A DNA stretch of 64,000 nt, taken from contig CM060200.1 in NCBI GenBank assembly GCA_030562195.1, positions 29,241,023-29,305,022 on the forward strand, given 5' to 3'. The position numbers and the translations under genes were made by a program. Positions 20,797 through 31,264 of the stretch are shown piece by piece; within the stretch, counting starts at the first letter, position 1, and the number at the start of each line of letters is the position of its first letter. The DNA comes from Nipponacmea schrenckii. Lineage: Eukaryota; Mollusca; Gastropoda; Lottiidae. The notes beneath the pieces are model-generated. The model was not told the DNA's origin. It saw only the letters and a list, made by a program, of their open reading frames with translations, and did not search any database.

Positions 20797-23138
20797 CTAT
20801 CCATAAAATAGGTAAGGGAAATATTTTTCACAGAAAAACTTTAATCCTTTATCTGATTTGAATTCAAGACTAAATTTTACAGGATGTAAAAAAAGAATTT
20901 CTTTATTAAAAAACTTTTCGTAGTTTTGACGATCTTTGCCTGACCATAGATACTTACCACGACTGAATGTAATGTTAGATTTTGGAATAACACCAGAAAT
21001 AATGGTAGCCACTGCTATTTCTAAATACACTTTATGTTTGAAAAATAAGTTAGAATAAAACATAAAATCTTTCTGGTATTTTGAAGGTATGTAATAAAAA
21101 TCTACAGCTGAAGTTTGTAATCCATCGTTAAATCCCGTATTTTCAGATAAATTATTTGTGAAGTATGTAAATCTTTTAGCAAACACCGATGATTTATTGG
21201 CGATATCCTCTAATTCTTTCCACGCGGATAAAAATGCTCTTCGACCCCAATTTTTATTCCAGTTGGGCCATTTATGAGATTTCCAACTGCGTCGAAAAGG
21301 ATTTAATCCAACTATCATAGGTTTATTAAGAGGATACCCATCCAATTGTCTTGTATTTAGTAATGTATCATCTCCAATGAATAAATAACCATCTACTTTG
21401 TAGTTCATTTCCATAACTTTAGCCATACAGATATAATTGTAACTTCCAGAATCAATATCAGTAGCGGCAATAAAGGTTACATTTTCTGAAAATGATTTTG
21501 AGCTCTTAATAAAAGCAATCATATTAGAGCCACAATATACTATTCTTGGAAATAATACTGAGTATGTCATATGTAGTAGAGGAATATTATCATAAAATGG
21601 TATATTAAACACAATGAGAAGAATCACATGGTCATAAACCTTTTGTTCGACTCCCATATCATGTTTCACAAATTTTGAGGGGTATCTTTCACATAAGTTT
21701 TTTATACCGTTGAACTGATGAGTAAATATCTTTGTGAACGTTTGGTTGAAGTTGTTCGGGCGTGGTGTCAAGTAAATATTTGGTGATGTAAATTTTTTCT
21801 TTGTTTGTCTTCTTGGTTCTTGGTAACCAACACTTGATAAATCGTAAAGCCAATCCTTTATAATTTGATGTGTTAACTTTCCACAAGGTTCTGGAAATTG
21901 CTTATGGAGTAGAAGAATACACTCATAGAATGAGAATATGGAAGGACATGACCACATATTCAATCTTTTCCCCCAATTTTTCAGTTGAGGTAAAATGGAG
22001 CTAATTGAAGAATTGTTCTTAAATGAGAAACTAATATGCTCGTCTATCTCCCATAAAAGACGTTGATGAACGAAACAAAGCCATTTCTGACATAATTGAG
22101 TTGTGTCAGTCATTAAAACCAAACTCCAGAACGATGGCCGTAGAAATATGGTCTTGTTCATAGTGAAATATGACATAACTCCGTTTGGCAAGGTAACCGG
22201 TGGTGCTCTTTCATCGACAGCTGTCCTTTCGTCATAAACAAAATCCGCAAATATAGATGTATTGAATTCTTCTAACGACATTGGTATCGAGTTTTTACCA
22301 TGACTAAAATAAGATGTTGTACCTCGATATACTAGCTCATTTGAGTGTCTTTTTACAACTGTTTCTCCAAGCATATTTTCATCAATATATATTTGTAAAG
22401 CTCCGCGGGATATTATTGTCAATGCATCGAACATTTTCTTATCTAAAATACCCCTAGAAACCCATGTGCCTATCTTATAATTTTCCGTTCCATCTGACAA
22501 TCTGAAAGAAAAAAAACAATAAAAAATTAAGTATATTATATTTATAAAAAGGGTGAATTCTAAAATTCGGCTTAATTGCAATGTAAAGGGATACTGCGTC
22601 TGAGCAGAACTAAAAGTTTAGTTCCAAACGTATATTTTCATCAGAGAAATTACCTGATTTTATAAAGTAACAGAATCCCTTACCTGGAAAACTAAAAAAA
22701 AAACTAAGTCATTTTTGAAAAACGCTTAAGCAATTTATGAAGTGTTTTTTTTTTCAATAATCAAATGCATCTTTTTGAATAATTACTTAGTTTTTTATAT
22801 TTATTTATTTTCATTTATGGCAGCAGGTAAATCACTGATGAATAGAGCTCTTATTAGCCAAGTTTCAAATTTTATGTTCATTCAAAAAAATTATTATTTG
22901 GAATAGATATCAGCTACATCCAATTGAAAATACTTCAGAAATTTTTATTTCATGACAAAATAACAGTGAAATTAAAATCTTATTCAGTAACATACTTGCA
23001 TTTTGAATCCCAAAAATCTTCAAATTGAGAAGTCTGAAACCACCTGTTTTGCTTCATAATAATCCAACACGATATAAAAACCAAAACAATGAATACTAAG
23101 ATAAACCTTTTGAGACGGTATTTTATAAAATTACACAT
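20797..23138 (-). CDS. Type II membrane DUF288/STELLO-like putative glycosyltransferase, two exons, 615 aa
   Basis: Exons are 23138-22996 (ATG at 23138-23136) and 22501-20797 (TAG at 20799-20797). The donor is GTATGT and the acceptor TTTCAG, splitting a lysine codon AA|A. The N-terminus is a short basic cytoplasmic tail (MCNFIKYRLKR) followed by a single membrane span at about residues 12-27. A luminal domain of more than 550 residues follows, with several NXS/T sites. Blocks that resemble the DUF288 family (plant STELLO proteins and their animal relatives) are HQRLLWEID (about 193-201), a TDIDSGSYNYIC segment, and YKVDGYLFIGDDTLLN, whose GDD (about 424-426) is a plausible metal/nucleotide-sugar motif. 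The likely site is the Golgi; the donor and acceptor are unknown. The frame is intact, unlike its neighbours. TTATAATAAA on the minus strand near 20401-20410 may be the polyadenylation signal. Confidence 0.72.
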
Positions 23139-23773
23139 ACTTGTCCTTACAAAATACTAAAATAAGGCAATGTTAAATAGTTTCCAAGATATAGTTTTAG
23201 TAGCCAATAAAGTTGAAGATTGTATGAAATACGAGTGTCTCCCATTGAAGGCCAATGACCAAATATAAGGTGTATTTGTCGTTAAATAGGTTAAGAATAC
23301 ACTGTTGAAAATATGCGTTTACCACTTATATATGAGTAAAGTTACACCTTTAAAGTGTGTGTTTACTATTTACCAGGCCCATAACCAGATTTATGTGCTA
23401 AGGGGGCGGCGACCGCATTTATAAGGAGGTGGTCGCATTACTCTTAGGTATGTCTATTTGGTATCATAAAGAGTTTTGTTACTCTTATGTTATTTCAAAA
23501 TGGTTCTGTCCGATATATCGTGTAAGTTTTCCGTAAAAAAAAAAATACTTGTTATGTGATAAAATGGATTATTGTTAAGGAAGAGTTACTCCCCTTGACG
23601 TTGTTCGTGGGCGGAGCTTAAAACATCTCTTCTCTGCAAACTTTTTTATGTGAAGGTAATAACGGAATTTTTTGGGTGCATAAAAACAATCGTTTTAGCA
23701 CATTCAACATTTCGTTTTATCCGTTTGTCAAAATTGTCTTAAACGTTAATGTCTCTTGAACTCAACAATCATA
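23139..23773. other. Intergenic, upstream of the DUF288-like gene
   Basis: It holds the presumed promoter of the minus-strand gene near 23140-23400. A small GC-rich patch at 23400-23430 (GGGGGCGGCGACCGC) stands out from the AT-rich background. No coding signal is seen. Confidence 0.35.
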
Positions 23774-24382
23774 TTCTTTCAGGTACGGTTTACATAGTGG
23801 GTTCATCCATAATAAAGCGAGCATTCCTGCATGCCAAATCTTCCCCTGGGGGTACAAATATATGTTTACATCCATTGAATTTACAAGTCATTTGGTTGGG
23901 ATATTCTGGTCTTCTGGCTTAATTCACTTCATGATTAACTTGATCTGGTTCAGGGTCATCCAAAATACATAGTCATACACTGCGGCGGCAATAATATTGG
24001 TATAAATCCTTTGCTTCCGTTACGCCACTTAATTCAGGAATTAATTATAAAAATATTTAAAAAATATCCCACATCTAACATTGTTTGGTCAGAGATTCTA
24101 CCTCGTCAGCGTTGGCGTTATTCTGGTTCCTTAAAAGCAATGGAAAATGCTCGAAAAAGGATAAATAGTTGTGCCGCAAAATTGATAATTTCCAAGGGAG
24201 GAATATATATCCGATATCCTGATATAATCTTAGAATGTACTGAGTTGTATGAAAATGATGGGGTACATCTTTCGGCTGCCGGCAATGGGATATTCATCAA
24301 CACCCTTCATGGAGCCCTTGAATATTTTGAAAATAACTCTGCAGCTATAAGCTATCCAAGTCCCTCTATCACGACTTCATAG
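23774..24382 (+). pseudogene. SGNH/GDSL-hydrolase-like domain of a retrotransposon-associated family, broken
   Basis: In order, the plus strand encodes YIVGSSIIKRAF (block I, with Ser in the nucleophile position), QVIWLGYSGLL, IVIHCGGNNIG (block III with Asn), IVWSEILPRQRWR, and DGVHLSAAGN (block V with the Asp and His of the catalytic dyad). Stops and a frame change lie around 23915-23950, so the copy is dead. An AG at 23781-23782 could have been a splice acceptor. SGNH domains of this type accompany tyrosine-recombinase retroelements such as Ngaro (established knowledge). This piece lies on the opposite strand to the Ngaro-like element at 25.6 kb and outside its termini, so it is probably the relic of another copy. 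Confidence 0.65.
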
Positions 24383-24479
24383 TAGAAATTTTCATGTATT
24401 CAAATTTGATGGTTGTCTTGACAACTATTTACTTAATTGAAACCTTTGGTAGAAATAGCAAAGATAGGGTTGTTTATAA

Positions 24480-25425
24480 TATTGAAATAGCAAAATGTGT
24501 CTTATTGAAAATGATTATAATATTATTGAAATAGCAAATTATGGGGTATTTTGATTGAAAATGATTGATTGAAATAGCAAAAGATGGAGCTATTATTATT
24601 GAAAATGATTGATTGAAATAGCAAAGGTGGAGCAATTATTATTGAAAATGATAAAAAATATTGATTGAAATAGCAAAAGATGGAGCTATTATTATTGAAA
24701 ATGATTATAATATTATTGAAATAGCAAATTATGGGGTATTTTGATTGAAAATGATTGATTGAAATAGCAAAAGATGGAGCTATTATTATTGAAAATGATT
24801 GATTGAAATAGCAAAGGTGGAGCAATTATTATTGAAAATGATAAAAAAATATTGATTGAAATAGCAAAAGACGGAGCTATTATTATTGAAAATGATTGAT
24901 TGAAATAGCAAAAGATGGAGCTATTATTATTGAAAATGATTGATTGAAATAGCAAAAGATGGAGCTATTATTATTGAAAATGATTGATTGAAATAGCAAA
25001 AGATGGAGCTATTATTATTGAAATGATTGATTGAGATAGCAAAAGATGGAGCTATTATTATTGAAAATGATTGATTGAAATAGCAAAAGATGGAGCTATT
25101 ATTATTGAAAATGATTGATTGAAATAGCAAAAGATGGAGCTATTATTATTGAAAATGATTGATTGAAATAGCAAAAGATGGAGCTATTATTATTGAAAAT
25201 GATTGATTGAAATAGCAAAAGATGGAGCTATTATTATTGAAATGATTGATTGAGATAGCAAAAGATGGAGCTATTATTATTGAAAATGATTGATTGAAAT
25301 AGCAAATGATGGAGCTATTGTTTTTTAAAATGATTGATTGAAATAGCAAAAGATGGAGCTATTATTATTGAAAATGATAAAAATATTACTGAAATAGCAA
25401 CAGATGGAGCTATTGTTTGAATATT
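24480..25425. repeat. 44 bp minisatellite with higher-order repeats
   Basis: About 21 copies of a unit of roughly 44 bp built on GATTGAAATAGCAAAAGATGG and AGCTATTATTATTGAAAAT. Distinctive variants recur at a larger scale. The ATGATTATAATATTATTG variant appears at 24511 and 24701 (190 bp apart). The TGATTGATTGAGATAGC variant appears at about 25024 and 25243 (219 bp apart). Blocks of several units were therefore duplicated together. The open frames across it (FCYFNQSFSIIIAP-type repeats on the minus strand) are by-products. Confidence 0.93.
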
Positions 25426-25555
25426 CTTGAATTAACAAAAAAGTTAGGGGTATTATTAAAAAGTAATAATACTGATTATAAAGATCCGTTATTGTAGAAT
25501 ATTAACTTAATTCGCTTTATATCTTAATTAGATTTAGGCTCGGCAGGTTTTGGTT
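25426..25555. other. Short flank between minisatellite and retrotransposon
   Basis: AT-rich, with no feature seen. It ends exactly where terminal repeat B2 starts. Confidence 0.5.
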
Positions 25556-25618
25556 TACACCAATCCTCAGTGCAACATTCTCCAGCATGCAGTCAGTTAG
25601 TTCTGGGCGTAGATCCTG
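25556..25618 (-). repeat. Split direct repeat B2 (outer 3' terminus)
   Basis: 63 bp copy of B1. Its outer end, ...GGTGTA on the minus strand, is the left boundary of the element. Confidence 0.93.
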
Positions 25619-25770
25619 GAGATAGGAAACTGAATGCTAAAGAATATTGGATAATTATATAGAAACATCTAGGGTGTGGTGGGCGGGTAAGAAATAGAAA
25701 CCGACCATAGCGTAGCAATCCTAGTATTTCACCAATTGACGGTTCATTGTTCAATCATCCAGCGAAACTC

Positions 25771-25836
25771 TGGATATTGAAAGAATAGTCTTTAAGTCAC
25801 ATGACTTCCGCTTGCACGATTTCACACTGAGGTTGT
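25771..25836 (-). repeat. Split direct repeat A2 (inner)
   Basis: 66 bp identical to A1. Separated from B2 by 152 bp of unique sequence. Confidence 0.93.
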
Positions 25837-25898
25837 ACACCAATCCTCAGTGCAACATTCTCCAGCATGCAGTCAGTAAGTTCTGGGCGTAGATCCTG
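25836..25898 (-). repeat. Split direct repeat B1 (inner)
   Basis: 63 bp matching B2 with one difference (CAGTAAG against CAGTTAG in plus reading). It abuts A2 to form the internal copy of the circle junction. Confidence 0.93.
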
Positions 25899-26019
25899 CA
25901 CTGAACCTTAATAGCCCGTATTCCACTCAAAACAGTACCAAACTACCCTTCCCTTTTCCCAATACTCAAAAATAAAACATAAATTTGGGAGAACTTTATA
26001 CACATATTACAAAATGACA

Positions 26020-27183
26020 TTATACGAAAACATCTAACATAGTGTAGTCAGCATTTAACCTACACATTTTCTCGACCTCCTCGGCATTCTCAGCAGACTT
26101 TGCCATATTCGTAGCAATAATAGCAGAATCCGCTAAAGCGTTTATCCTGCTGTAATATCTTGCGCTATTTTCAGTAAACCACCCTATATGGCGCATCATT
26201 TGTTCGGGATTACTAACAGACCCAGACAGAGCCATCGTAATGGCACACCCAGAACGGAAACTGTGTGGTGTCTCGCCATGATCTAATCCTAAAGCCGATA
26301 AATACAAATTTTATTTTTCATAAACTACAGAATACGTAACGGGTTGGTCTAAAACCCGACCATCATCACTAACGACCCTGAAAATGTAACCAGTAGTCAA
26401 ATTTATGCCATGCTCTTTGGCAAAGTCAAAGAAATCACGTAGCCCCTTTACCGGACATATTATACTATCGTCACATCGTTTAATAACAAACGAGTTACAT
26501 CTCCGTTTATCACCCCGTAACGTTTTACCAAAAGTATGTTGCAATACTAGCCCTGACTGATCATGCAACACTTTAATCTCCTGAGCAACGACTACAGAAA
26601 GATCACTAGCACGGTCCCCTGCGAAGAACTGCAGCTTCATCCATGCCTGATCTCGTACCAATACATATCTTTGTTTAAGAGACAAGTCACAATTGGATAA
26701 TTTCCTATCAATGAATAAACACATAGCCTTAATCTTAGTAAGAAAAATAGGTTGATCCTGTTTTGGCAACACGTGTGCCCTAGCCTGCTCTTCTTTGATT
26801 AACTTTATATAATCTTTAACTACAACAGCAGATGCCGGATTCCCTGTCCTATGCAAGTCATCCCATGATCTGCCGAAGCTATGACTATGAAATATACCTA
26901 CAAGTTGATTAATCAAATTCTCTACAGTACCAGAGGCTAAGCGTTTAGGGCATAAGCACTGACTACTCTCCTTCGTTCCTAGAAACTTGCAATTAATTCC
27001 ATGAACAGTAGTTTTGCCGACACTATCCTTCCAAATAAGAAATCTACGGATGTCATCAGGTGTGCAATTGCCTAATGTAACACAACGAGGCAACAAGCTC
27101 AAGAAATTAAAAAACGTTCTCTCAAGACTCAATATACGCTTGTAACTAGGAGATGCCATACTTCTCTTATCTAGCTCTGTCAA
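26020..27183 (-). pseudogene. Tyrosine recombinase of the Ngaro-like element, one in-frame stop
   Basis: Two open blocks (27183-26311 and 26307-26020) are in the same frame, divided by a single TAA at 26310-26308. The N-terminal part (TPDDIRRFLIWKD, and CLCPKRLASGTVENLI) resembles the SAM-like core-binding domain. The catalytic part has all expected residues: Arg in FFAGDRASDL, HSFR in TPHSFRSGC, HIGW, and Tyr in NSARYYSR. This enzyme would integrate a circular DNA copy without target duplication, which explains why none is seen. The stop falls between the first catalytic Arg and the HxxR box, so the copy cannot make a full enzyme. Confidence 0.88.
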
Positions 27184-27215
27184 TCATCCATTGAAATACT
27201 CCAAATCTACACCAG

Positions 27216-28345
27216 TTACCTGTAAAATAGGATTGCTTCTGTTTTGTTTATTTTTTTTTCAAAACCAATCCATTCCGTGAAAGAAACACGACAAACATAC
27301 AAAGGCCAGCGTAAACCAAATGTATCCGTCAAGATCCCCCTCTTCGTGGGCACTCTAACAACATTACTATCACCCTTCTTTCCAAGAGAAAAACATTCCA
27401 ATATCCCAGACATCAGTAAAGGCCACCACATAGGTAATGGTTGAAGACCTGGAACTATAATCGTACACTTAACATGTTGCTCCCTAAGGAAACGTAAAAG
27501 CGGAAATATCATGCTAAAAGGAGGAAACACATACGGATTTCCCTCTTTTGTTAAATCCTGAGAAAATACATTCAAACCACTCGACTGTGGTGTTAAAGCC
27601 GGGGTAAAGTGTCTCAAAGACACGCCTTCAGAAGACTGCATAGCATTTGAGTCAAGTACATAAGGTCAACTGTGTGAGGCCCAAAGTATTTTTCAACCTT
27701 CACCCAGCTCTGCTCACTAAGCATGGTATCGGAAAAGTTCAACTTCCTAGACGGATCGTCAGCAAGATTTAAACTAGAGGGAACATAACTCAAATGCAAA
27801 TCAATATTATATTCAGTAACAACCCGAAATATGTCTTGCATTATAGAATTAAACGAAGGACTGCGACTGCCTTGTCTATCCCAAACGGCTATAACAGCCA
27901 TATTGTCAGTAAGCAAATCTACACGCGAGTCCCTGATTTTGTCACCTAAAGATTGCAAGCATCTCAAAACTGCATCAGCCTCTTTCTCGTGAATCGGCCT
28001 CAAGTCCCCCACAGGCCAGTAATTAGATAACTCCACATTCTGACCATCAATACAACCGACAGCCCCATACTTATATCCTGACGAATCTGTAGACAGATTG
28101 ATAGTCCTATGATATTCAGGTCTCCACTTAGAAAAACCCTTCCAAGTGTCCAAAAAACGCCAATGCTCCAACTCATGCCTCAAACCACTATCTATGTTAA
28201 CCAGCTTTGAATTCTTAGTGCATTGTGAAATTGCCCTATTCACTTCCCTACAAAACAACTTACACCCCGGAACTGCCAATGACATAGAAATACATTTTCC
28301 ACAAAAACGTTGAAGTGTTCTCAAATCAACCTTCCCCGACTGCAA
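27216..28345 (-). pseudogene. RNase H domain and C-terminal connection of the Ngaro-like element
   Basis: The block 28345-27614 holds the RNase H acidic residues in order: STDSSGYKYGA, HEKEADAV, LLTDNMAV and NLADDPSR. The block 27641-27216 continues in another frame with the usual following region of this order (NVFSQDL, YVFPPFSMI, FTIIVPG-like and PMWWPLL segments). The change of frame near 27,640-27,660 is a frameshift. The product degrades the RNA strand of the RNA-DNA hybrid during replication of the element (family knowledge). Confidence 0.85.
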
Positions 28346-29477
28346 AATAACCTCTCAATTCAACAAATGTCCGTCTTTTGTTGTCTGGTAAGATATATGC
28401 CTGTTTCTCTGAATCGACATAAAAACCCAAATACTTTAAACACTGCTTAGGTTCAAGAGAACATTTACTGAGCGACAATGTATAACCAAGACAAGTTAAG
28501 ACCTGGAGCAACACACAAGCTATTGTCTTTGCTTGATTGAAACCTTGTTCATTTACTAACGATGAAACAGCCAACCTATCGTCGATATATAATGAGTTTA
28601 AGATTGACTTTTCTCTAAGGTAAGCGGTCACACACACTCCTATAGACTGGTAAATAAACGGGGATGCTTTCCAACCAAATGGAAGAGTAGTGCAAACCAT
28701 GACAAAACCCCCAAATTGAATTCCAAAATATGTCTGGGATGCCTCAGTCAACTTAACATGATCATAGCCAGATTTCTCGTCGCATGCAATCATATAAGCA
28801 CCTTTATCAACCATCCTGTGAACATCCCTGAGAGTCTCTAAATGAAACGGGGAATCTTTTATCCATAAATTCAAAAAACGTTCATCGTGGCATAACCGAG
28901 GCTTGCTCGGCTCGACCGTTAAAGGCATGATTAACTTTGGCATCTCGCATTCACCAACCCTGCCCAATAACTTAACAGCACCAGTGGAAATCCTACTACA
29001 TAACTCTTTCGAAATAAAATCAATGTGATTCTTGCAACATATTGCATTAACGAAGAAATGCCGAGGAGGGATATCACAATCGTATGACCTCCCCTTAAAA
29101 TTACCAATAAATGGTTGAAAAACGTCATTAACATTTATACCAAATCTTAGCCATTCTGAAATCTTATCTACATTCCCAAACTTAACTTGATCAAATATGT
29201 ACTTCCAATTTTCTAATTGCTCATGAATTTGTCCAGACACAAAACAGGCAGGATCTCTAAGCGGCAAAGAGTTTATGTCAAAGGAATCCTTGATCTCAAA
29301 AATATTCTCAACAGTAGGATACGGGGTTAGAGATGACGGAGTTCCACCTCCAAGTGTAATCCATGCTGGTTTATCTCGTACTTTCACACCAATCGGATCG
29401 AAACCACATCCTCTTTCCCATAAAGGAACCTCGTAGGTATTCGTATACTGGGATAACTGAAGAAGAATCAAATGCAA
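28326..29477 (-). pseudogene. Reverse transcriptase domain of the Ngaro-like element
   Basis: About 383 codons. Motifs include KPRLCHDERFLNLW, MIACDEKSGYDHVKL (catalytic Asp of motif A), LPFGWKASPFIYQ, SLYIDDRLAV (motif C, YIDD), and CLKYLGFYVD. The order and wording match the RT of DIRS-order elements, which keep the RT next to RNase H. The frame passes into the RNase H block through a frameshift at about 28,350. The N-terminal Pro-rich part joins to the Gag end near 29,480-29,590. Confidence 0.9.
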
Positions 29478-29594
29478 GATTTAAACCAGCAAGAAGTGCA
29501 CATAGAGATGGAAACCCCTCATCTTTAACTCACGTGAATAAATCCACTAGGGATCAGTGTCCCTTGGGTTGAAAAAGAAGAGAATCCACACAAC

Positions 29595-30770
29595 CTATTT
29601 GCCTTTAGCTAGCTTCATCTTGTCACAGTCTTTAACTAGGTGAGAGCTGCTTTCGCAAAACAAACACGCTCCCCTAGGTCTAAAACCCCCCGAAAACCTA
29701 TTCGAATATGGCATTCTATTGTAACCCCGACCATAACCAAACTGATTATTATATGGGGTCGGAAACATATATGGAGAACCCATAGCCGGCGGCAAATTGG
29801 CACCTGGAAACATAAACGGCATTTGAGCAGGGAGTCCATTTGGCATCTGAACTGGGAATGTGTTCCGTGTATCCTGACAACCTTCAACCTTCTCGGCAGC
29901 CTTCAAAGTTTCAGGTTTCGTCTTTAGACACTTTGTTATAGCCCTCGTCACAACGTCGGCTGCCTTCCCACCTAAAACTGACAAGCACAGACTGGGAAGG
30001 TGGAGTTTTGACTGATGCAGGGTAGCCTGTCTGCAGAGTTCTTCATAAACCCCAGCATCCTCATCATTTACCCTCCTGGACGTCTTAGCTAACTCATCCA
30101 GTGTCAGAAGGATAAGTGGATCACTTGGCTCTTGTTGGAGACAAAGCGACCTAACCCTATCGCGTTAGTCACTAACCATCTGACTCTTCGTCTTCTCCAA
30201 ACAATCAATCCGGTCTTCTAAGCTATGCCTAGCCCTCTTGGGCGGCTTCCCCACATTTTCTAAATCTGTTGGATCGTCATTTTCAATGTTAGAATCACCC
30301 GCCTAAAATAATAACAAATGTGTTTAGCAATTGGCTCATGATGGCAATAACCAAAAATACTACCATCCATAAGATTCAAGCAAACAAAGCGAGAATGACT
30401 TATAATTATGTTATATAAATATATATATAGAAAACAACCCATACGAGTGAAATTTCAATCAATGTATTAAATGAAGCATACCTGATTATGGGCTTGTAAT
30501 CTCTGACCAGGTTGACCCACTTCATTAGCTAATACAATCAGGAAATGAAGGGCAAGTCTTGCATCTGCTACATTGTAATCACGCCCAGACATTTCCAAAA
30601 CATCCTGTAGTGTTTCATCTGTCATACTACCAACAATTCCCTCAATCTTCGTTAATTCTATCTCTTCAGTTTTTTCTCTTTTAGATATTCGTGCAAACTG
30701 CTTTGGTGCTGTAGCACTTCTTATACGTTTTATGGCAGGAACGAGGTTAACCCCCTTCAGGGAAGAACCT
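29595..30770 (-). pseudogene. Gag-like protein of the Ngaro-like element, with an intron
   Basis: The upstream exon (about 30770-30482) encodes AIKRIRSATAPKQFARI, MTDETLQDVLEMSG and DARLALHFLIVLANEV. A 179 nt GT-AG intron follows (30481-30303). The downstream exon encodes GDSNIENDDPTD and a basic PPKRARHSLEDR, then an in-frame TAA near 30165. Past this stop a short helical segment (LDELAKTSRRVNDEDAGV) leads to an open block 29984-29595 with a Met/Pro/Gly-rich linker and a zinc knuckle (CLFCESSSHLVKDC, CX2CX4HX4C). The start codon is not clear. An ATG near 30743 opens only a short frame. Confidence 0.75.
30303..30481 (-). other. Spliceosomal-type intron inside retrotransposon gag
   Basis: Donor CAG|GTATGC and acceptor TTTTAG|GCG, phase 0. 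The 179 nt length is not a multiple of three, and the read-through frame meets TAA after four codons. Both flanking exons are open in the joined frame. Confidence 0.7.
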
Positions 30771-31198
30771 TTTCATAAAACCATTGGCAAAACCATGACT
30801 AAATAAAATTAAACAATTAAAATAAAATTTGACAATATGCGTATTAATTTCAGAAAGATAGGAAATTAAATATTTACCCATCGTATACTAACACCTAACG
30901 AAAGAAAACAACAACGCTAAGTTTTTATGATAATGTGTTAACACGAAGACATCTCAACAGAGTTCACACTATATTTACACGTGCCATGACCTATTTCATC
31001 ATCTATAACAACCTAGGTTTTCAGTCATATAAAAACTAATATATCCACCAAGGACCAGACTACCTAAGTCATTTAGTTAAATTTATTCCCACCAAGTGTT
31101 TTATATTAATTCCCACCTAGGGATTAGCCACCAAGGCATTCATACAGATCAAAATAATATTACCTTCAGGTGCAGAGAGAGACGTCTTCTTCAAACGA
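30771..31198 (-). other. 5' leader of the Ngaro-like element
   Basis: About 430 bp between terminal repeat A1 and the first recognisable Gag sequence. AT-rich, no long frame. It presumably contains the internal promoter. Confidence 0.4.
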
Positions 31199-31264
31199 TG
31201 GATATTGAAAGAATAGTCTTTAAGTCACATGACTTCCGCTTGCACGATTTCACACTGAGGTTGT
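31199..31264 (-). repeat. Split direct repeat A1 (outer 5' terminus)
   Basis: 66 bp, identical to A2 at 25771-25836. Read on the minus strand it begins ACAACCTCAGTGTG. It defines the right boundary of the element. Confidence 0.93.

Larger units (their letters stand above)
25556..31264 (-). mobile_element. Ngaro/PAT-type tyrosine-recombinase retrotransposon with split direct repeats
   Basis: A 5.7 kb element read on the minus strand: A1 (31264-31199), 5' leader, gag with intron, RT, RNase H, tyrosine recombinase, B1 (25898-25836), A2 (25836-25771), B2 (25618-25556). A1 and A2 are identical over 66 bp. B1 and B2 match over 63 bp with one difference. B1 and A2 abut exactly, and their junction (GGTGTACAACC) equals the outer end of B2 joined to the outer end of A1. 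This is the arrangement expected if a circular intermediate joins B2 to A1 (known for PAT and Ngaro). No adenine-methyltransferase domain lies between RNase H and recombinase, which argues against classical DIRS1. The copy is defective: in-frame stops in gag and recombinase, frameshifts in the RT/RNase H region. Near-identical repeats suggest it is not old. Confidence 0.9.

Noticed and set aside
24523..25349. Several minus-strand open frames of 67-100 codons with FCYFNQSFSIIIAP-like repeats
   Set aside because: They are products of the 44 bp minisatellite; the repeated peptide simply mirrors the DNA repeat.
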